Source: PALSA-188 sp963720075
GTDB taxonomy: Bacteria; Acidobacteriota; Terriglobia; Terriglobales; Acidobacteriaceae
NCBI GenBank assembly: GCA_963720075.1
Contig: CAVREG010000006.1
Location: 310,001 to 374,000, forward strand
DNA length: 64,000 bases
Direction: 5' to 3'
This document shows, piece after piece, positions 17,141-26,594 of this stretch. The notes beneath the pieces are model-generated. The model saw only the letters and a program-made list of their open reading frames with translations. It made no database searches and was not told the origin of the DNA. Position 1 is the stretch's first letter, and each line of letters opens with the position of its first letter. Position numbers and translations under genes: made by a program.

Positions 17141-17141
17141 C

Positions 17142-20100
17142 GTGATCAACCGAATCATTGAATGGTGCGCTCACAATCGGTTCCTCGTCTTCACCGGCGT
17201 CTTACTGTTGGTATTGGCGGGAATTTGGGCGATGGGCCACATCCCGCTGGATGCATTGCCGGATATTTCTGATGTTCAAGTAATCATCCACACCAGTTGG
17301 GAGGGCGAGCCGCCAAACATCATTGAGGACCAGGTCACGTATCCAATCGTGACTGCGTTGCTGGCTGCGCCGCACGTTAAGGCCGTGCGCGCGCAAACGA
17401 TGTTCAATGATTCGTACGTTTTCGTTGTATTCGAAGATGGCACGGACATGTATTGGGCGCGGTCGCGCGTCGTCGAATATTTGCAGACCATTGCCGGGCG
17501 GCTTCCCGAAGGAGTTCACCCGGCAATTGGTCCCGACGCCACTGGCGCTGGATGGGTTTACGAATATGCGCTGGTTGATCACAGCGGCAAGTACAGCCTC
17601 GCCGACTTGCGGACACTTCAGGACTGGCATCTTCGCTATCAACTAGAAACCGTTCCGGGCGTGGCGGAAGTGGCTACCATCGGCGGTTTTGTGCGGCAAT
17701 ATCAAGTCCAGCTTGATCCGAACAAACTTCTCGCGTACGGGATTCCGCTTTCGACAGTTATAGATCGAGTCAAATCCAGCACTAACGAAGTTGGCGGGCG
17801 TGTGCTGGAGTTGAGTGGGACGCAGTACATGATTCGGGGACTCGGTTATCTGCACTCGCTTTCGGATTTGGAAGACGTACCCGTAATGGCGAAGAACGGC
17901 ACACCTGTATTGATCAAAGACCTTGGCAGAGTTTCGTTCGGCCCAGATATTCGGGAAGGTGTCGCGGACTGGCAAGGCGAAGGCGAAACTGTTGGCGGCA
18001 TTGTTGTAATGCGCTATGGGTTGAACGCCTTGAACGTGATTGAGGGAGTGAAAAGGAAGCTCGCCGAAATCAAGCCTTCGTTGCCACCGGGCTTAGAGAT
18101 CGTCGCAGGATACGACCGCGCTGGGCTGATTCAAGATTCCATCAAGACGCTGCAACGCGATCTTTTGGAAGAGGCTGCGATTGTCAGCCTCGTGATCATC
18201 GTTTTCCTGTTTCACTTCCGTTCGGCTCTAATCCCAATCATCACGCTTCCCATCGCCGTCATCGCTTCGTTCCTGCCGATGTATTACCTCGGAGTCAGCT
18301 CTAACATTATGTCGCTCGGCGGCCTCGCACTGGCAATTGGAGTCTTGGTGGACGCCGCGATTGTGATGGTTGAGAACGGATATCGCCATCTGTCGGAGCG
18401 GCCGGTGCACACCTCCGCACCTTCAGGAGAAAACAGGTCCACCATCGCCGAGCCCGAACGCCGGAAGATTCTAATTGACGGCGCGAAGCAGGTAGGCCCG
18501 GCACTATTTTTCTCGCTAATCATTATTGTGGTCTCGTTCCTCCCCGTCTTTCTTTTAGAAGCACAGGAAGGACGTATGTTCCGCCCGCTCGCCTGGACAA
18601 AAACTCTGGCGGTTGGCTTCTCGTCTCTGCTAGCGATCACTCTGGTACCCGTGCTGATGGTTATCTTCATTAAAGGAAAGCTTCGTCCAGAATCGCAAAA
18701 TCCTATCTCACGATTGACACAGGCAATATATCTTCCAGTCCTGCGCCTCTGCCTGAAATTCCGGAAAACAACGTTGTTGTTGAACTTGCTTTTTCTGGCC
18801 TTGACGTTCCCGCTGGTGTTGCGGCTGGGAAGCCAATTCATGCCGCCGCTCTATGAAGGATCTTCGTTGTACATGCCAACGGCCCTGCCCGGCATTTCCA
18901 TCACGCAGGCTTCAACGCTGCTTCAGGAGCAGGACCGCATACTGCGATCTTTCCCGGAAGTCAAAACCGTATTCGGCGTGGTCGGACGTTCCGACAGCGC
19001 GACCGACAACGCTCCCTTGGATATGTACGACACCACGGTCATGCTCAAGGATCGCGCACAATGGCCGGTAGGCATGACGTATGAGAAGCTGATTCGCGAG
19101 ATGGACGACAAGTTGCAATTTCCCGGACTGACGAATACATGGACCATGCCGGTAGAGAACCGTCTCGACATGGCACTCACAGGAATCAAGACGCCCGTCG
19201 GAATGAAAATTCAGGGACCGAGCCTTGAGGGCATTCAGCAACTGGGCGCGCAGATTCAGCAGATTCTTTCTCAGACGTCACAGGTTCGATCCGTCTTTGG
19301 CGAGCACGTTTCGCAAGGCTTCTACATCAACGTAGATGTGAACCGCCTTGAAGCTGCAAAGTACGGATTGACAATTGCCGATGTACAGCAAGCGGTCTCA
19401 TCTGGCATCGGAGGCATGAATGTCGGAGAAAATATCGAAGGCCGCGAACGTTATCCCATGAACGTTCGCTACGAGCGCGACTTCCGCGACAATCTCGCTG
19501 ACTTCGGTCGCGTGCTTCTGGCGACGCCATCGGGCGCGCAGATTCCCATCAGTCAGGTCGCAAAGATTTCGTTCTCGAACGGACCAGCAATGATTCGCGA
19601 CGAGGACGGGCAGCTCACAGGCTATGTTTACCTCGATCTCAACACGAAAGACTACGGCGGATTCGTGCACCAGGCATCCAGCCTGCTGCGCCAGAAACTC
19701 AAGCTGCCAGCGGGATACAACTACACATGGTCCGGTGAATATGAGTTCGAGGTTCGAGCGAAACAACGGCTCAAGTTAATACTGCCGATTGTTTTCTTCG
19801 TAATTTTTATGCTCCTTTACATGGTTTTTCATTCCGTGACTGAATCCATAGTGCTCATCCTCCCGACCTTCTACGCAATGACCGGGGGTCTGATCTTGCA
19901 GTGGCTCCTCGGCTACAACTTCAGCGTAGCGGTGTGGGTGGGATACATCGCGCTATTTGGTATCGCCGTTGAAACGGGCGTGGTCATGGTGGTTTATCTT
20001 CACGAAGCTCTCGACCGGAAGCTGGCGTCAGGAGTTCCACTCACTAACGCGGATGTCGAGGCCGCCATAATCGAAGGAGCGGTTCAGCGCCTGCGGCCAA

Positions 20101-20306
20101 AATTGATGACGGTCACGGCCGTACTCGCCAGCCTGATTCCGATTTTATCCGAGAGCGGAATCGGTTCCGACGTGATGAAGCCAATCGCGGCTCCTATTGT
20201 TGGCGGAATGATCACTTCAACAATCCACGTGCTGATTCTCGTGCCGGTTTTCTTCGTATTAATGAAAGAGCGGGCTCTGCGACGCGGCACTCTTGAAAAA
20301 GAGTAA
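17142..20306 (+). CDS. cusA: Heavy-metal RND efflux pump, CusA type (Cu+/Ag+)
   Basis: About 1054 residues: an inner-membrane proton/metal antiporter with 12 helices and two large periplasmic loops. The GTG at 17142 gives the classic MINRIIEWCAHNRFLVF start and is preceded by GGGAGG; an ATG at 17121 would overlap the adaptor. The three copper-site methionines of E. coli CusA (573, 623, 672) have counterparts in LYMPTALPG, LDMYDTTVM and LDMALTGIK (near residues 578, 627 and 677 here), supporting monovalent copper/silver rather than Co/Zn/Cd. It is the last gene of the efflux operon. Confidence 0.92.
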   Translation: MINRIIEWCAHNRFLVFTGVLLLVLAGIWAMGHIPLDALPDISDVQVIIHTSWEGEPPNIIEDQVTYPIVTALLAAPHVKAVRAQTMFNDSYVFVVFEDGTDMYWARSRVVEYLQTIAGRLPEGVHPAIGPDATGAGWVYEYALVDHSGKYSLADLRTLQDWHLRYQLETVPGVAEVATIGGFVRQYQVQLDPNKLLAYGIPLSTVIDRVKSSTNEVGGRVLELSGTQYMIRGLGYLHSLSDLEDVPVMAKNGTPVLIKDLGRVSFGPDIREGVADWQGEGETVGGIVVMRYGLNALNVIEGVKRKLAEIKPSLPPGLEIVAGYDRAGLIQDSIKTLQRDLLEEAAIVSLVIIVFLFHFRSALIPIITLPIAVIASFLPMYYLGVSSNIMSLGGLALAIGVLVDAAIVMVENGYRHLSERPVHTSAPSGENRSTIAEPERRKILIDGAKQVGPALFFSLIIIVVSFLPVFLLEAQEGRMFRPLAWTKTLAVGFSSLLAITLVPVLMVIFIKGKLRPESQNPISRLTQAIYLPVLRLCLKFRKTTLLLNLLFLALTFPLVLRLGSQFMPPLYEGSSLYMPTALPGISITQASTLLQEQDRILRSFPEVKTVFGVVGRSDSATDNAPLDMYDTTVMLKDRAQWPVGMTYEKLIREMDDKLQFPGLTNTWTMPVENRLDMALTGIKTPVGMKIQGPSLEGIQQLGAQIQQILSQTSQVRSVFGEHVSQGFYINVDVNRLEAAKYGLTIADVQQAVSSGIGGMNVGENIEGRERYPMNVRYERDFRDNLADFGRVLLATPSGAQIPISQVAKISFSNGPAMIRDEDGQLTGYVYLDLNTKDYGGFVHQASSLLRQKLKLPAGYNYTWSGEYEFEVRAKQRLKLILPIVFFVIFMLLYMVFHSVTESIVLILPTFYAMTGGLILQWLLGYNFSVAVWVGYIALFGIAVETGVVMVVYLHEALDRKLASGVPLTNADVEAAIIEGAVQRLRPKLMTVTAVLASLIPILSESGIGSDVMKPIAAPIVGGMITSTIHVLILVPVFFVLMKERALRRGTLEKE

Positions 20307-20363
20307 TCCACCGAAGGATAAACGGAAGGTGAGGTAAACTTCCCGTGTTGCAATCGCCGACTG

Positions 20364-21395
20364 ATGGAGTTCGCCATGCGATTCTCATGTCTCATCCTAC
20401 TGCTGATCATGATTGGGCTAACTATGCCAGGCCTTACTGAAACTCATTCCGCGAACGCCTCCAATGAAGCAGTCCTGCTCGTTGCCAACAAAGGCGAACA
20501 CACTCTAGGTATCGTGGACCCGAAAGCCGGCAAGCAAGTCGCAACCGTTGCCGAGGGCGGCATTACCGGGCACGAGGTTGCCGTTTCTCCCGATGGCCGT
20601 CTTGCCTATGTGCCGATCTATGGCAACTCGGGCGTCGGCTCACCGGGGACTGACGGGCACAATATCGTTGTTATTGACATCGCAGCGCGAAAAAAGGTCG
20701 GCAATATTAATTTCGGACATGGCGTCCGCCCGCACTGCGCCGTCTTTGGCCCGAAGGACGGACTGCTTTACGTCACCACCGAACTGGAAAACGCGATCAG
20801 TATCATTGATCCGGCAACGTTGAAAATTCTAGGTTCAATTCCCACCGGACAACCCGAGTCCCACATGTTGGCGATCTCGCCCGACGGTCGCCGCGGCTAC
20901 ACTGCCAACGTTGGTCCCGGTACCGTTTCCGTTTTAGACATGGAAGCGCGAAAGACCATCGCGGTGATTCCCGTTTCATCTCAGGTACAGCGTATTTCCG
21001 TTTCGGTGGATGGTCACGAGGCTTTTACGTCGGATCAGGCGAAACCTCAACTCGCGGTTATTGATACCTCGACAAATAAGGTGAAGGCTTGGGTTCGGCT
21101 GCCTGCGGCGGGTTACGGAACTGCATCCACGTCAGATGGCCGCTGGCTTGTCGTAGCCATGCCAAACGCCAACAAAATCGCGATTGTGGACCCTCGTATT
21201 ATGAAGCTCGCGCGCACCGTTGACGTTCCCGCCTCTCCCCAAGAGGTCTTGATCCGCCCGGATGGCGGCGCAGCTTACGTCTCGTGCGATGCAAGCAAAC
21301 AAATCGCGGTGATTCGTGTTTCGAATTGGACGATCAAGAGACTAATTGACGCGGGACCGGGAGCGGATGGCTTGGCGTGGGCGGCGCCGAAGTAG
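20364..21395 (+). CDS. Exported YVTN/YncE-like beta-propeller protein
   Basis: A 343-residue protein with a signal peptide (about residues 1-30). It has seven-bladed propeller repeats of YVTN type, such as HEVAVSPDGRLAYVPIY, HCAVFGPKDGLLYVTTE, HMLAISPDGRRGYTANV and VLIRPDGGAAYVSCD. It probably sits in the periplasm; function unknown. It lies 57 bp after the copper pump and could be co-transcribed, perhaps as a metal- or quinone-related binding protein, but nothing in the sequence proves it. The stop faces the threonine aldolase stop with a 1-bp gap. Confidence 0.8.
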   Translation: MEFAMRFSCLILLLIMIGLTMPGLTETHSANASNEAVLLVANKGEHTLGIVDPKAGKQVATVAEGGITGHEVAVSPDGRLAYVPIYGNSGVGSPGTDGHNIVVIDIAARKKVGNINFGHGVRPHCAVFGPKDGLLYVTTELENAISIIDPATLKILGSIPTGQPESHMLAISPDGRRGYTANVGPGTVSVLDMEARKTIAVIPVSSQVQRISVSVDGHEAFTSDQAKPQLAVIDTSTNKVKAWVRLPAAGYGTASTSDGRWLVVAMPNANKIAIVDPRIMKLARTVDVPASPQEVLIRPDGGAAYVSCDASKQIAVIRVSNWTIKRLIDAGPGADGLAWAAPK

Positions 21396-21396
21396 A

Positions 21397-22431
21397 CTAG
21401 CTTCTGACGGTCTCCTTCACAAATTTTGCGAACTGCTGGACGTCGTTTTCGGTGGTATCAAACGAGCACATCCACCGCACTACGGATTGTTCCTCATTCC
21501 AAACATAAAAGAAGTATCGTTTTTGTATTTTCGCGATGGCCTTACGAGGGATTTGGGCGAAAACTCCATTCGCCTCGACCGGATAAACGATCTTGACCTG
21601 CGGAATCTTGCGCAATTCTTTTTCAAGCAAGCCGGCGATTTTGTTTGCGTGTCGAGCACTATTCCGCCAGAGCTCGTTGGATAAAAGCACATCAAACTGC
21701 GCCGCGATAAAGCGCATTTTCGATGCCAGCTGCATTCCCTGCTTACGCAAGTACAAAAAATCGCGCCCAAGTTTTTTATCGAAGAAAATCACGGCCTCCG
21801 CACCCATTAAGCCATTCTTCGTTCCGCCAAACGAGAGTACATCAACTCCGAGATCACGTGTTGCTTGCCGCAAGTTCTGTCCGAGACTCGCCGCCGCGTT
21901 GGCAATGCGCGCTCCATCCATGTGAAGAAACATATTGCGGTCGTGCACGAACCTCGCAATCGCCTCGATCTCGCGAGGCTTGTAAACCGTCCCCACCTCG
22001 GTGGCTTGGGTAATCGAAATCACGCGTGGCTGAACGTGATGCTGGTCTCCAATGCCGTGATAGGCGCGACTGATTGCATCCAGCGTTAGCTTGCCGTCAG
22101 TGGTTGCGATTGGGATCAGCTTGCAGCCGGTAAATTTTTCGGGCGCGCCACATTCATCCACATAAATGTGTGCAGCCTCGCCGCAGATCACTGCACTATA
22201 AGATTCTGTGAGAGCTTTGAGGCTCAGACAGTTCGCAGCGGTGCCGTTGAATACAAAGAAAACTTCAATGTCGTTCCCAAAATGCTTTTTGAATTTCCGG
22301 ACGGCCGACTCGGTGTAAGCATCATCGCCATAACCCACTGTGTGACCCTGGTTCGCCGCTGCAATAGCATTCACCACCTCCGGGTGAATTCCGGCATTGT
22401 TATCGCTGGCGAAGCTACGTGCAGGTTTCAT
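21397..22431 (-). CDS. ltaE: Low-specificity L-threonine aldolase
   Basis: A 344-residue fold-type I PLP enzyme that cleaves L-threonine or allo-threonine to glycine and acetaldehyde. The N-terminal SFASDNNAGIHPEV and GYGDDAYTE, the central FLHMDGARIANAAASLG (Asp-Gly-Ala-Arg binding PLP) and the lysine in SFGGTKNG are all family hallmarks. Length is normal. It is monocistronic. Confidence 0.93.
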   Translation of the reverse strand: MKPARSFASDNNAGIHPEVVNAIAAANQGHTVGYGDDAYTESAVRKFKKHFGNDIEVFFVFNGTAANCLSLKALTESYSAVICGEAAHIYVDECGAPEKFTGCKLIPIATTDGKLTLDAISRAYHGIGDQHHVQPRVISITQATEVGTVYKPREIEAIARFVHDRNMFLHMDGARIANAAASLGQNLRQATRDLGVDVLSFGGTKNGLMGAEAVIFFDKKLGRDFLYLRKQGMQLASKMRFIAAQFDVLLSNELWRNSARHANKIAGLLEKELRKIPQVKIVYPVEANGVFAQIPRKAIAKIQKRYFFYVWNEEQSVVRWMCSFDTTENDVQQFAKFVKETVRS

Positions 22432-22501
22432 GTCGAATCAATTTAGCAGACAAAACATGCGTTGAGTGTCTTCTTGTAGCTCTCGGAATCATGTATGGTA
22501 A

Positions 22502-22723
22502 GTTATCCAGAATGTTGATATCCCGCGCCGATATTGCTGGCCAGTGGCGCCGGTGAAGCCGGCCGCCATTCCCGTGGGTACGACGGTTTTCGGTGGTATT
22601 AATTATGTCCACCATGCTCAACCCGTTTTTGTTCCGGTGTTGTATCTGATCATCGAAGGGTGGCGTGAGCGCGGCGGAAAAGTAGAGGAAACAGAGGCAG
22701 AAAGCGAATCTGTGCTCTCGTAA
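22502..22723 (+). pseudogene. Remnant of an RND (HAE1-type) efflux permease C-terminus
   Basis: A short frame without a credible start ends in VFGGINYVHHAQPVFVPVLY, then LIIEGWRERGGKVEE and a stop at 22721-22723. This resembles the last helix and tail of HAE1/AcrB-like pumps, where a VFGG turn, a hydrophobic helix and FVPVLYxxIEGxRER precede the end. The helix between VFGG and FVPV is disrupted (INYVHHAQP). No upstream permease sequence remains, because the aldolase gene starts 70 bp away on the other strand. It looks like the tail left by a deletion. Confidence 0.45.
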
Positions 22724-22726
22724 TCT

Positions 22727-24256
22727 TTACTTCAACGCTTCGGCAATCTTCCTGTCAGCTATTAACTTTGCGATCCGTTCGAAGTCTTCATACATCACGC
22801 GATCTTTTTCGATGGCTGGGGAAACGGACCTGATGGCGGCATGCGCCGCCTGGCCGCGTTTTCCTGTTTTCAGCGGAACCAGAAAGTCTAATGCCTGAGC
22901 GGCTGCCATCGCCTCGATTGCCAGAACGTTTCGCGCGTTTTCGACAATTCGTTTCAGTTTTACTGCCGCCGTCATGCCCATTGAAACGTAATCTTCTTTG
23001 TTGCCTGATGTCGTTATCGAATCCACGGAAGCGGGATGCGCCAGAATTTTGTTCTCACTAACTAACGCTGCCGCCGTGACTTGCGGCATCATGAAGCCAG
23101 AATTCAGCCCTGCGCCCGAGGCGAGGAATGGCGGCAGGCCTTCGTTCAAAGCTGGATTAACAAGCCGCTCCACTCGCCGTTCGGAGATTCCGGCTAGCGC
23201 GCTTAAAGCAATTCCCAAGAAATCCAGAGCGAAGGCCAGAGGTTCGCCATGAAAATTCCCGCCTGAAATAACATCTCCCCCGGCTTCAGCCCGGTCATTA
23301 ACAAATACTAATGGGTTATCAACTGCAGAGTTGACTTCAATTTCCATGACTCTGCGGCCGTACGCCACTGCGTCGCGGACCGCACCGTGTACCTGCGGAA
23401 TGCATCGCAACGAATACGCATCCTGCACTCGTCCACAATTCCGATGCGACTCTCGAAGTTCGCTGCCGTCCAACATTTTTCTCAAGTTAGCTGCACTTAA
23501 GACTTGTCCAGCATGAGGACGCGCTTGATGAATTCGCGCATCGAAGGCCGAGTCCGTGCCATGAAGCGCGTCGAGGGTGAGGGATCCAATGACGTCGGCT
23601 GAATCAACCAGCGTCTCTGCTGCAATAATGGCGAGCACGCCCAGCGCAAGCATGGCTTGCGTGCCGTTGATCAGCGAAACCGCCTCCTTCGCCTCAAGTG
23701 TGAGCGGCTTGATCTGGGCACGGCGCAAAGCCTCATTGCCCGGAATCCGCACGCCCCTTTCATCGAGGCATTCACCTTCGCCAATAATCACCAATGCCAG
23801 GTGTGCCAGAGGAGCCAGGTCGCCGCTTGCGCCAACGCTGCCCTGCGAAGGAACGAACGGAGTCACGCCACGATTGAGCATTTCGCAAAGCGTGTCAATG
23901 ACCACCGGTCGCACGCCCGAGTGTCCTTTGGAAAGGGAGTTGGCGCGGAGAAGCATCATGGCGCGGGTTTCAACTGAAGACAGAGGTTCCCCCATTCCTA
24001 CGGCATGCGAGCGCAGCAAATTTAGTTGCAGTTGGCGAATCTGTTCGCCTGCGATGCGGACGTCGCTCAACTTGCCTACTCCGGTCGTGATCGCGTAAGA
24101 AGGTTTGTTGTCTGCGACCAACGCATTCACCACGGTTCGCGCGCGCGTAACATCCTTGCGCGCATCGGAAGCGAGCAGCACAGGACGGTTAGACAAAGAG
24201 ACTTCGAGGACAGCTTCCAGCGTGAGATCGTTGCCGTTAATGTGAAGAGCTTGCAA
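22727..24256 (-). CDS. hutH: Histidine ammonia-lyase
   Basis: A 509-residue cytosolic enzyme that converts histidine to urocanate. The Ala-Ser-Gly triad that forms the MIO cofactor is in GSVGASGDLAPLAH. Other signatures are ITTGVGKLSD, GNFHGEPLAFALD and QVTAAALVSENK. The reading frame begins at a TTG (24256), with no better start in register. No other hut genes are nearby. The gene ends 3 bp from the permease remnant. Confidence 0.95.
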   Translation of the reverse strand: MQALHINGNDLTLEAVLEVSLSNRPVLLASDARKDVTRARTVVNALVADNKPSYAITTGVGKLSDVRIAGEQIRQLQLNLLRSHAVGMGEPLSSVETRAMMLLRANSLSKGHSGVRPVVIDTLCEMLNRGVTPFVPSQGSVGASGDLAPLAHLALVIIGEGECLDERGVRIPGNEALRRAQIKPLTLEAKEAVSLINGTQAMLALGVLAIIAAETLVDSADVIGSLTLDALHGTDSAFDARIHQARPHAGQVLSAANLRKMLDGSELRESHRNCGRVQDAYSLRCIPQVHGAVRDAVAYGRRVMEIEVNSAVDNPLVFVNDRAEAGGDVISGGNFHGEPLAFALDFLGIALSALAGISERRVERLVNPALNEGLPPFLASGAGLNSGFMMPQVTAAALVSENKILAHPASVDSITTSGNKEDYVSMGMTAAVKLKRIVENARNVLAIEAMAAAQALDFLVPLKTGKRGQAAHAAIRSVSPAIEKDRVMYEDFERIAKLIADRKIAEALK

Positions 24257-24305
24257 AGAATCGGACCGTCTTACTCAGTAAGAGCGCCAAAGCAGAAAAC
24301 TTATT

Positions 24306-24752
24306 TTATGCAGTTCGCTTGGCGATTGCCTTCCGAAATGCGTTCGCATATTTCGCCGGTAGTGTCGTAGCTTTCATCTCCGAATTAGTCACTATATGCG
24401 TCGTCTCTCCTTCGGCCAACAGTACGCCATCATTTTCCCTCATCAGTTCGTATCCAAAATGAATCACTGATTCCCGAACATTCTTCAGATACGTTCGTAC
24501 CTTAATCTCATCGTCGTAACGCGCCGGGGCTTTGTAGCGGCACCGCGCATCCACGACGGCAATAAAGCATTGGTCTTTCTCTTCCATTTCGCGATAGGAA
24601 AATCCTAACTGTCTTAGAAATTCGACGCGGCCTACTTCAAACCAAATAAAATGATTGGCGTGGTAAACGACACCCATCTTGTCAGTTTCGGCGTAGCGTA
24701 CTCGTAACTTAGTTTCGCAGATGGCTGGCCAACGCCTTTCGCGGATAGTCAT
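24306..24752 (-). CDS. Acyl-CoA thioesterase (YbgC/4HBT hotdog family)
   Basis: About 148 residues, a single hotdog fold with the 4-hydroxybenzoyl-CoA thioesterase-type motif RVRYAETDKMGVVYHANHF, in which the Asp is catalytic. It hydrolyses short or aromatic acyl-CoAs. The ATG at 24752 overlaps the stop of the upstream crotonase gene as ATGA, so it is preferred over the more distal ATG at 24764. It is the last gene of the acyl-CoA block. Confidence 0.88.
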   Translation of the reverse strand: MTIRERRWPAICETKLRVRYAETDKMGVVYHANHFIWFEVGRVEFLRQLGFSYREMEEKDQCFIAVVDARCRYKAPARYDDEIKVRTYLKNVRESVIHFGYELMRENDGVLLAEGETTHIVTNSEMKATTLPAKYANAFRKAIAKRTA

Positions 24753-25531
24753 TGACCGGTCCAACGTGGCTTGCGTTTTTCGAGAAATGAGGTTATTCCC
24801 TCGCGGAAGTCTGCGGTAGTCCGGATGCGCGCATTCTCTTCGATTGCTTCCGCGACTTGCCGGTCAAGTTGCGTTGAGATGAAGCCATTGATCAGCCGCT
24901 TCGTGGCCGACATCGAAGAAGGGCTGTTCTCCATGAACTGCGCCGCGAGTTCGCGTGCGCGCGACATCAGGATGTTCGAGTCAACAATCTCGTTCACCAA
25001 ACCATAGCTGTGAGCTTCTGAAGCGTCGAACAATCGCCCACTCATTAACAGGTCGCGAGCGATTTTGTGCCCCACTTGCCATACAAGAATCGAAGATACA
25101 ATCGCCGGAACGAATCCAATGCGAACTTCGGTATATCCAAACTTTGCCTCGGGCACGGCGAGCGTGAAGTCGCACATGGTTGCCAGTCCGGTCCCTCCGG
25201 CAATAGCCGCTCCATTTACGGCAGCGATGGTGGGTTTGGGAAATTCGTAAAGCCGCCGGAATATTCGAGCCATTCTCGCTGAGTCCTCGACGTTTTCGGC
25301 ATGGCTCTTTCCCATTAGCGACTTAAGTTCCTCCAAATCCATGCCGGCGCAGAAGGCCTTTCCCGCGCCCGTTAAGAGCAAAATGCGCGCGTTCGAGTTC
25401 TCAATCTCATCGAAGGCGAACATCAACTCAACTACAAGTTGGAGACTGATGGCATTTCGCTTTTCGGGGCGATTTAGAGTAATAGTCCCGATGCCGTCGG
25501 TATATTCAAGTTTTAGGTTTTCAAAAGCCAT
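24749..25531 (-). CDS. Enoyl-CoA hydratase/isomerase family protein, possibly methylglutaconyl-CoA hydratase
   Basis: A 260-residue crotonase with TGAGKAFCAGMDLEEL and the acid GYTEVRIGFVPA. The first catalytic glutamate of classic ECH is replaced in AAIAGGTGLATMCDF (G-T-G), a variation also seen in the methylglutaconyl-CoA hydratase (AUH/LiuC) group. HMG-CoA lyase and an acyl-CoA carboxylase lie upstream, matching the leucine-degradation order carboxylase, hydratase, lyase. The reaction is therefore inferred from context; sequence alone supports only the family. Confidence 0.85.
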   Translation of the reverse strand: MAFENLKLEYTDGIGTITLNRPEKRNAISLQLVVELMFAFDEIENSNARILLLTGAGKAFCAGMDLEELKSLMGKSHAENVEDSARMARIFRRLYEFPKPTIAAVNGAAIAGGTGLATMCDFTLAVPEAKFGYTEVRIGFVPAIVSSILVWQVGHKIARDLLMSGRLFDASEAHSYGLVNEIVDSNILMSRARELAAQFMENSPSSMSATKRLINGFISTQLDRQVAEAIEENARIRTTADFREGITSFLEKRKPRWTGQ

Positions 25532-25565
25532 TTGGTGACCACAAGTCTGTTAAGCCACGGCCGAG

Positions 25566-26444
25566 TTAGTCTGCCGCGGAAGCATTTGAATACCTCACGC
25601 CGATCTCAGCGGAAGCGCGCAACAATACGTCCAAAGATTTCAGCGGCGGTAACACCGCTCTCCGGGAATTCAGTGCCTCGATTAGTTTCTCAGTGGGAAG
25701 ATTGCCGACCATAGCATCCTGGGCAAAGGGACAACCTCCCAATCCACCCAATGCCGAATCGAAACGGCGGCAGCCAGCGTCATACGCGGCCAAAACTCTT
25801 TCGGCAGCCTGATCGGGACGGCCGTGCAGGTGAACTCCAATTTCCAGGTAGCCAAACTTTGAAATTACTCCCGACAAAATCTCCCCAATTTGCGCCGCCG
25901 TCGCTAATCCCACCGTGTCCGCCAGCGAAATGGTTCGAACTCCATACGATTCGAGAAGGTCTACCGCGTTGATAACTTCCTCGACGGTCCATTCGTCGCC
26001 GTACGGATTCCCGAAAGCCATTGAAACATACACAACCGTATCAAGTCCTGCGTCTTCGCCCTTGTTCTTGATTTTTTCCATTTCATCAATGGCCTCGTCT
26101 AACGTTTGGCGCTGATTGTTTTGCAAGAAGGTCGGTGAAACGGAATACGGAAATCCCAGCGTCCGCACGGAATTTGTCGCGATCGCGCGCATCGCACCTT
26201 TCTCATTCACTACAATTCCAATGAGCTCTACGTCGTCGGGCGGATCCAGTTCTTTCATGACTTCTTCCGAATCAGCCATCTGCGGCACGGCATTGGCTGA
26301 AACAAAAGAGACTGCGTCAATGTGTTTAAATCCAGCGCTGATGAGTGCGCGAAGATATTCAACTTTGATGTTGGTGGGAATCTGCGTTTTCAGGCCCTGC
26401 CAAGCATCCCGCGGACATTCTATGAGTTTGATCGAGTCAGGCAT
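25566..26444 (-). CDS. mvaB: Hydroxymethylglutaryl-CoA lyase
   Basis: A 292-residue DRE-TIM barrel enzyme that cleaves HMG-CoA to acetoacetate and acetyl-CoA. The Arg-Asp of the active site is in ECPRDAWQG (usually EVGPRDGLQ, so this member is divergent). The metal histidines are in GVHLHGRPDQ, and the signature cysteine loop is GGLGGCPFAQDAMVGN. It sits between the carboxylase and hydratase genes as in leucine/isovalerate pathways. Confidence 0.9.
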   Translation of the reverse strand: MPDSIKLIECPRDAWQGLKTQIPTNIKVEYLRALISAGFKHIDAVSFVSANAVPQMADSEEVMKELDPPDDVELIGIVVNEKGAMRAIATNSVRTLGFPYSVSPTFLQNNQRQTLDEAIDEMEKIKNKGEDAGLDTVVYVSMAFGNPYGDEWTVEEVINAVDLLESYGVRTISLADTVGLATAAQIGEILSGVISKFGYLEIGVHLHGRPDQAAERVLAAYDAGCRRFDSALGGLGGCPFAQDAMVGNLPTEKLIEALNSRRAVLPPLKSLDVLLRASAEIGVRYSNASAAD

Positions 26445-26447
26445 TAT

Positions 26448-26594
26448 CTACCCTGGAGACACTGCAGCTCGCAAAAATGAATTCTCTTCTGACGAAACCG
26501 CCGCGCGTGCCGGCACTGGTACGTCAAAGCTTTGTTCGCTGATCTCCTGATGAATCAGTTTTCTCTGTGTCCCGGTGCTTCCGTGGTAATTCAT
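26448..26594 (-). other. Possible coupled 48-codon ORF between carboxylase and lyase genes
   Basis: An ATG overlaps the carboxylase stop as ATGA and the frame runs 48 codons, ending 3 nt before the lyase ATG. The product would start MNYHGSTGTQRKLIHQEI and is hydrophilic, with no recognised family. The geometry suggests translational coupling, but the first 10 codons lie inside a repeat-like stretch, so it may be only a readable spacer. Confidence 0.3.
26561..26590. repeat. ACCACGGAG/GACACAGAGAA-type intergenic repeat, inverted copy
   Basis: On the minus strand this reads ATTACCACGGAAGCACCGGG then ACACAGAGAA, related to the stretch at 10178-10210. It covers the first codons of the small ORF described above. 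Confidence 0.35.
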
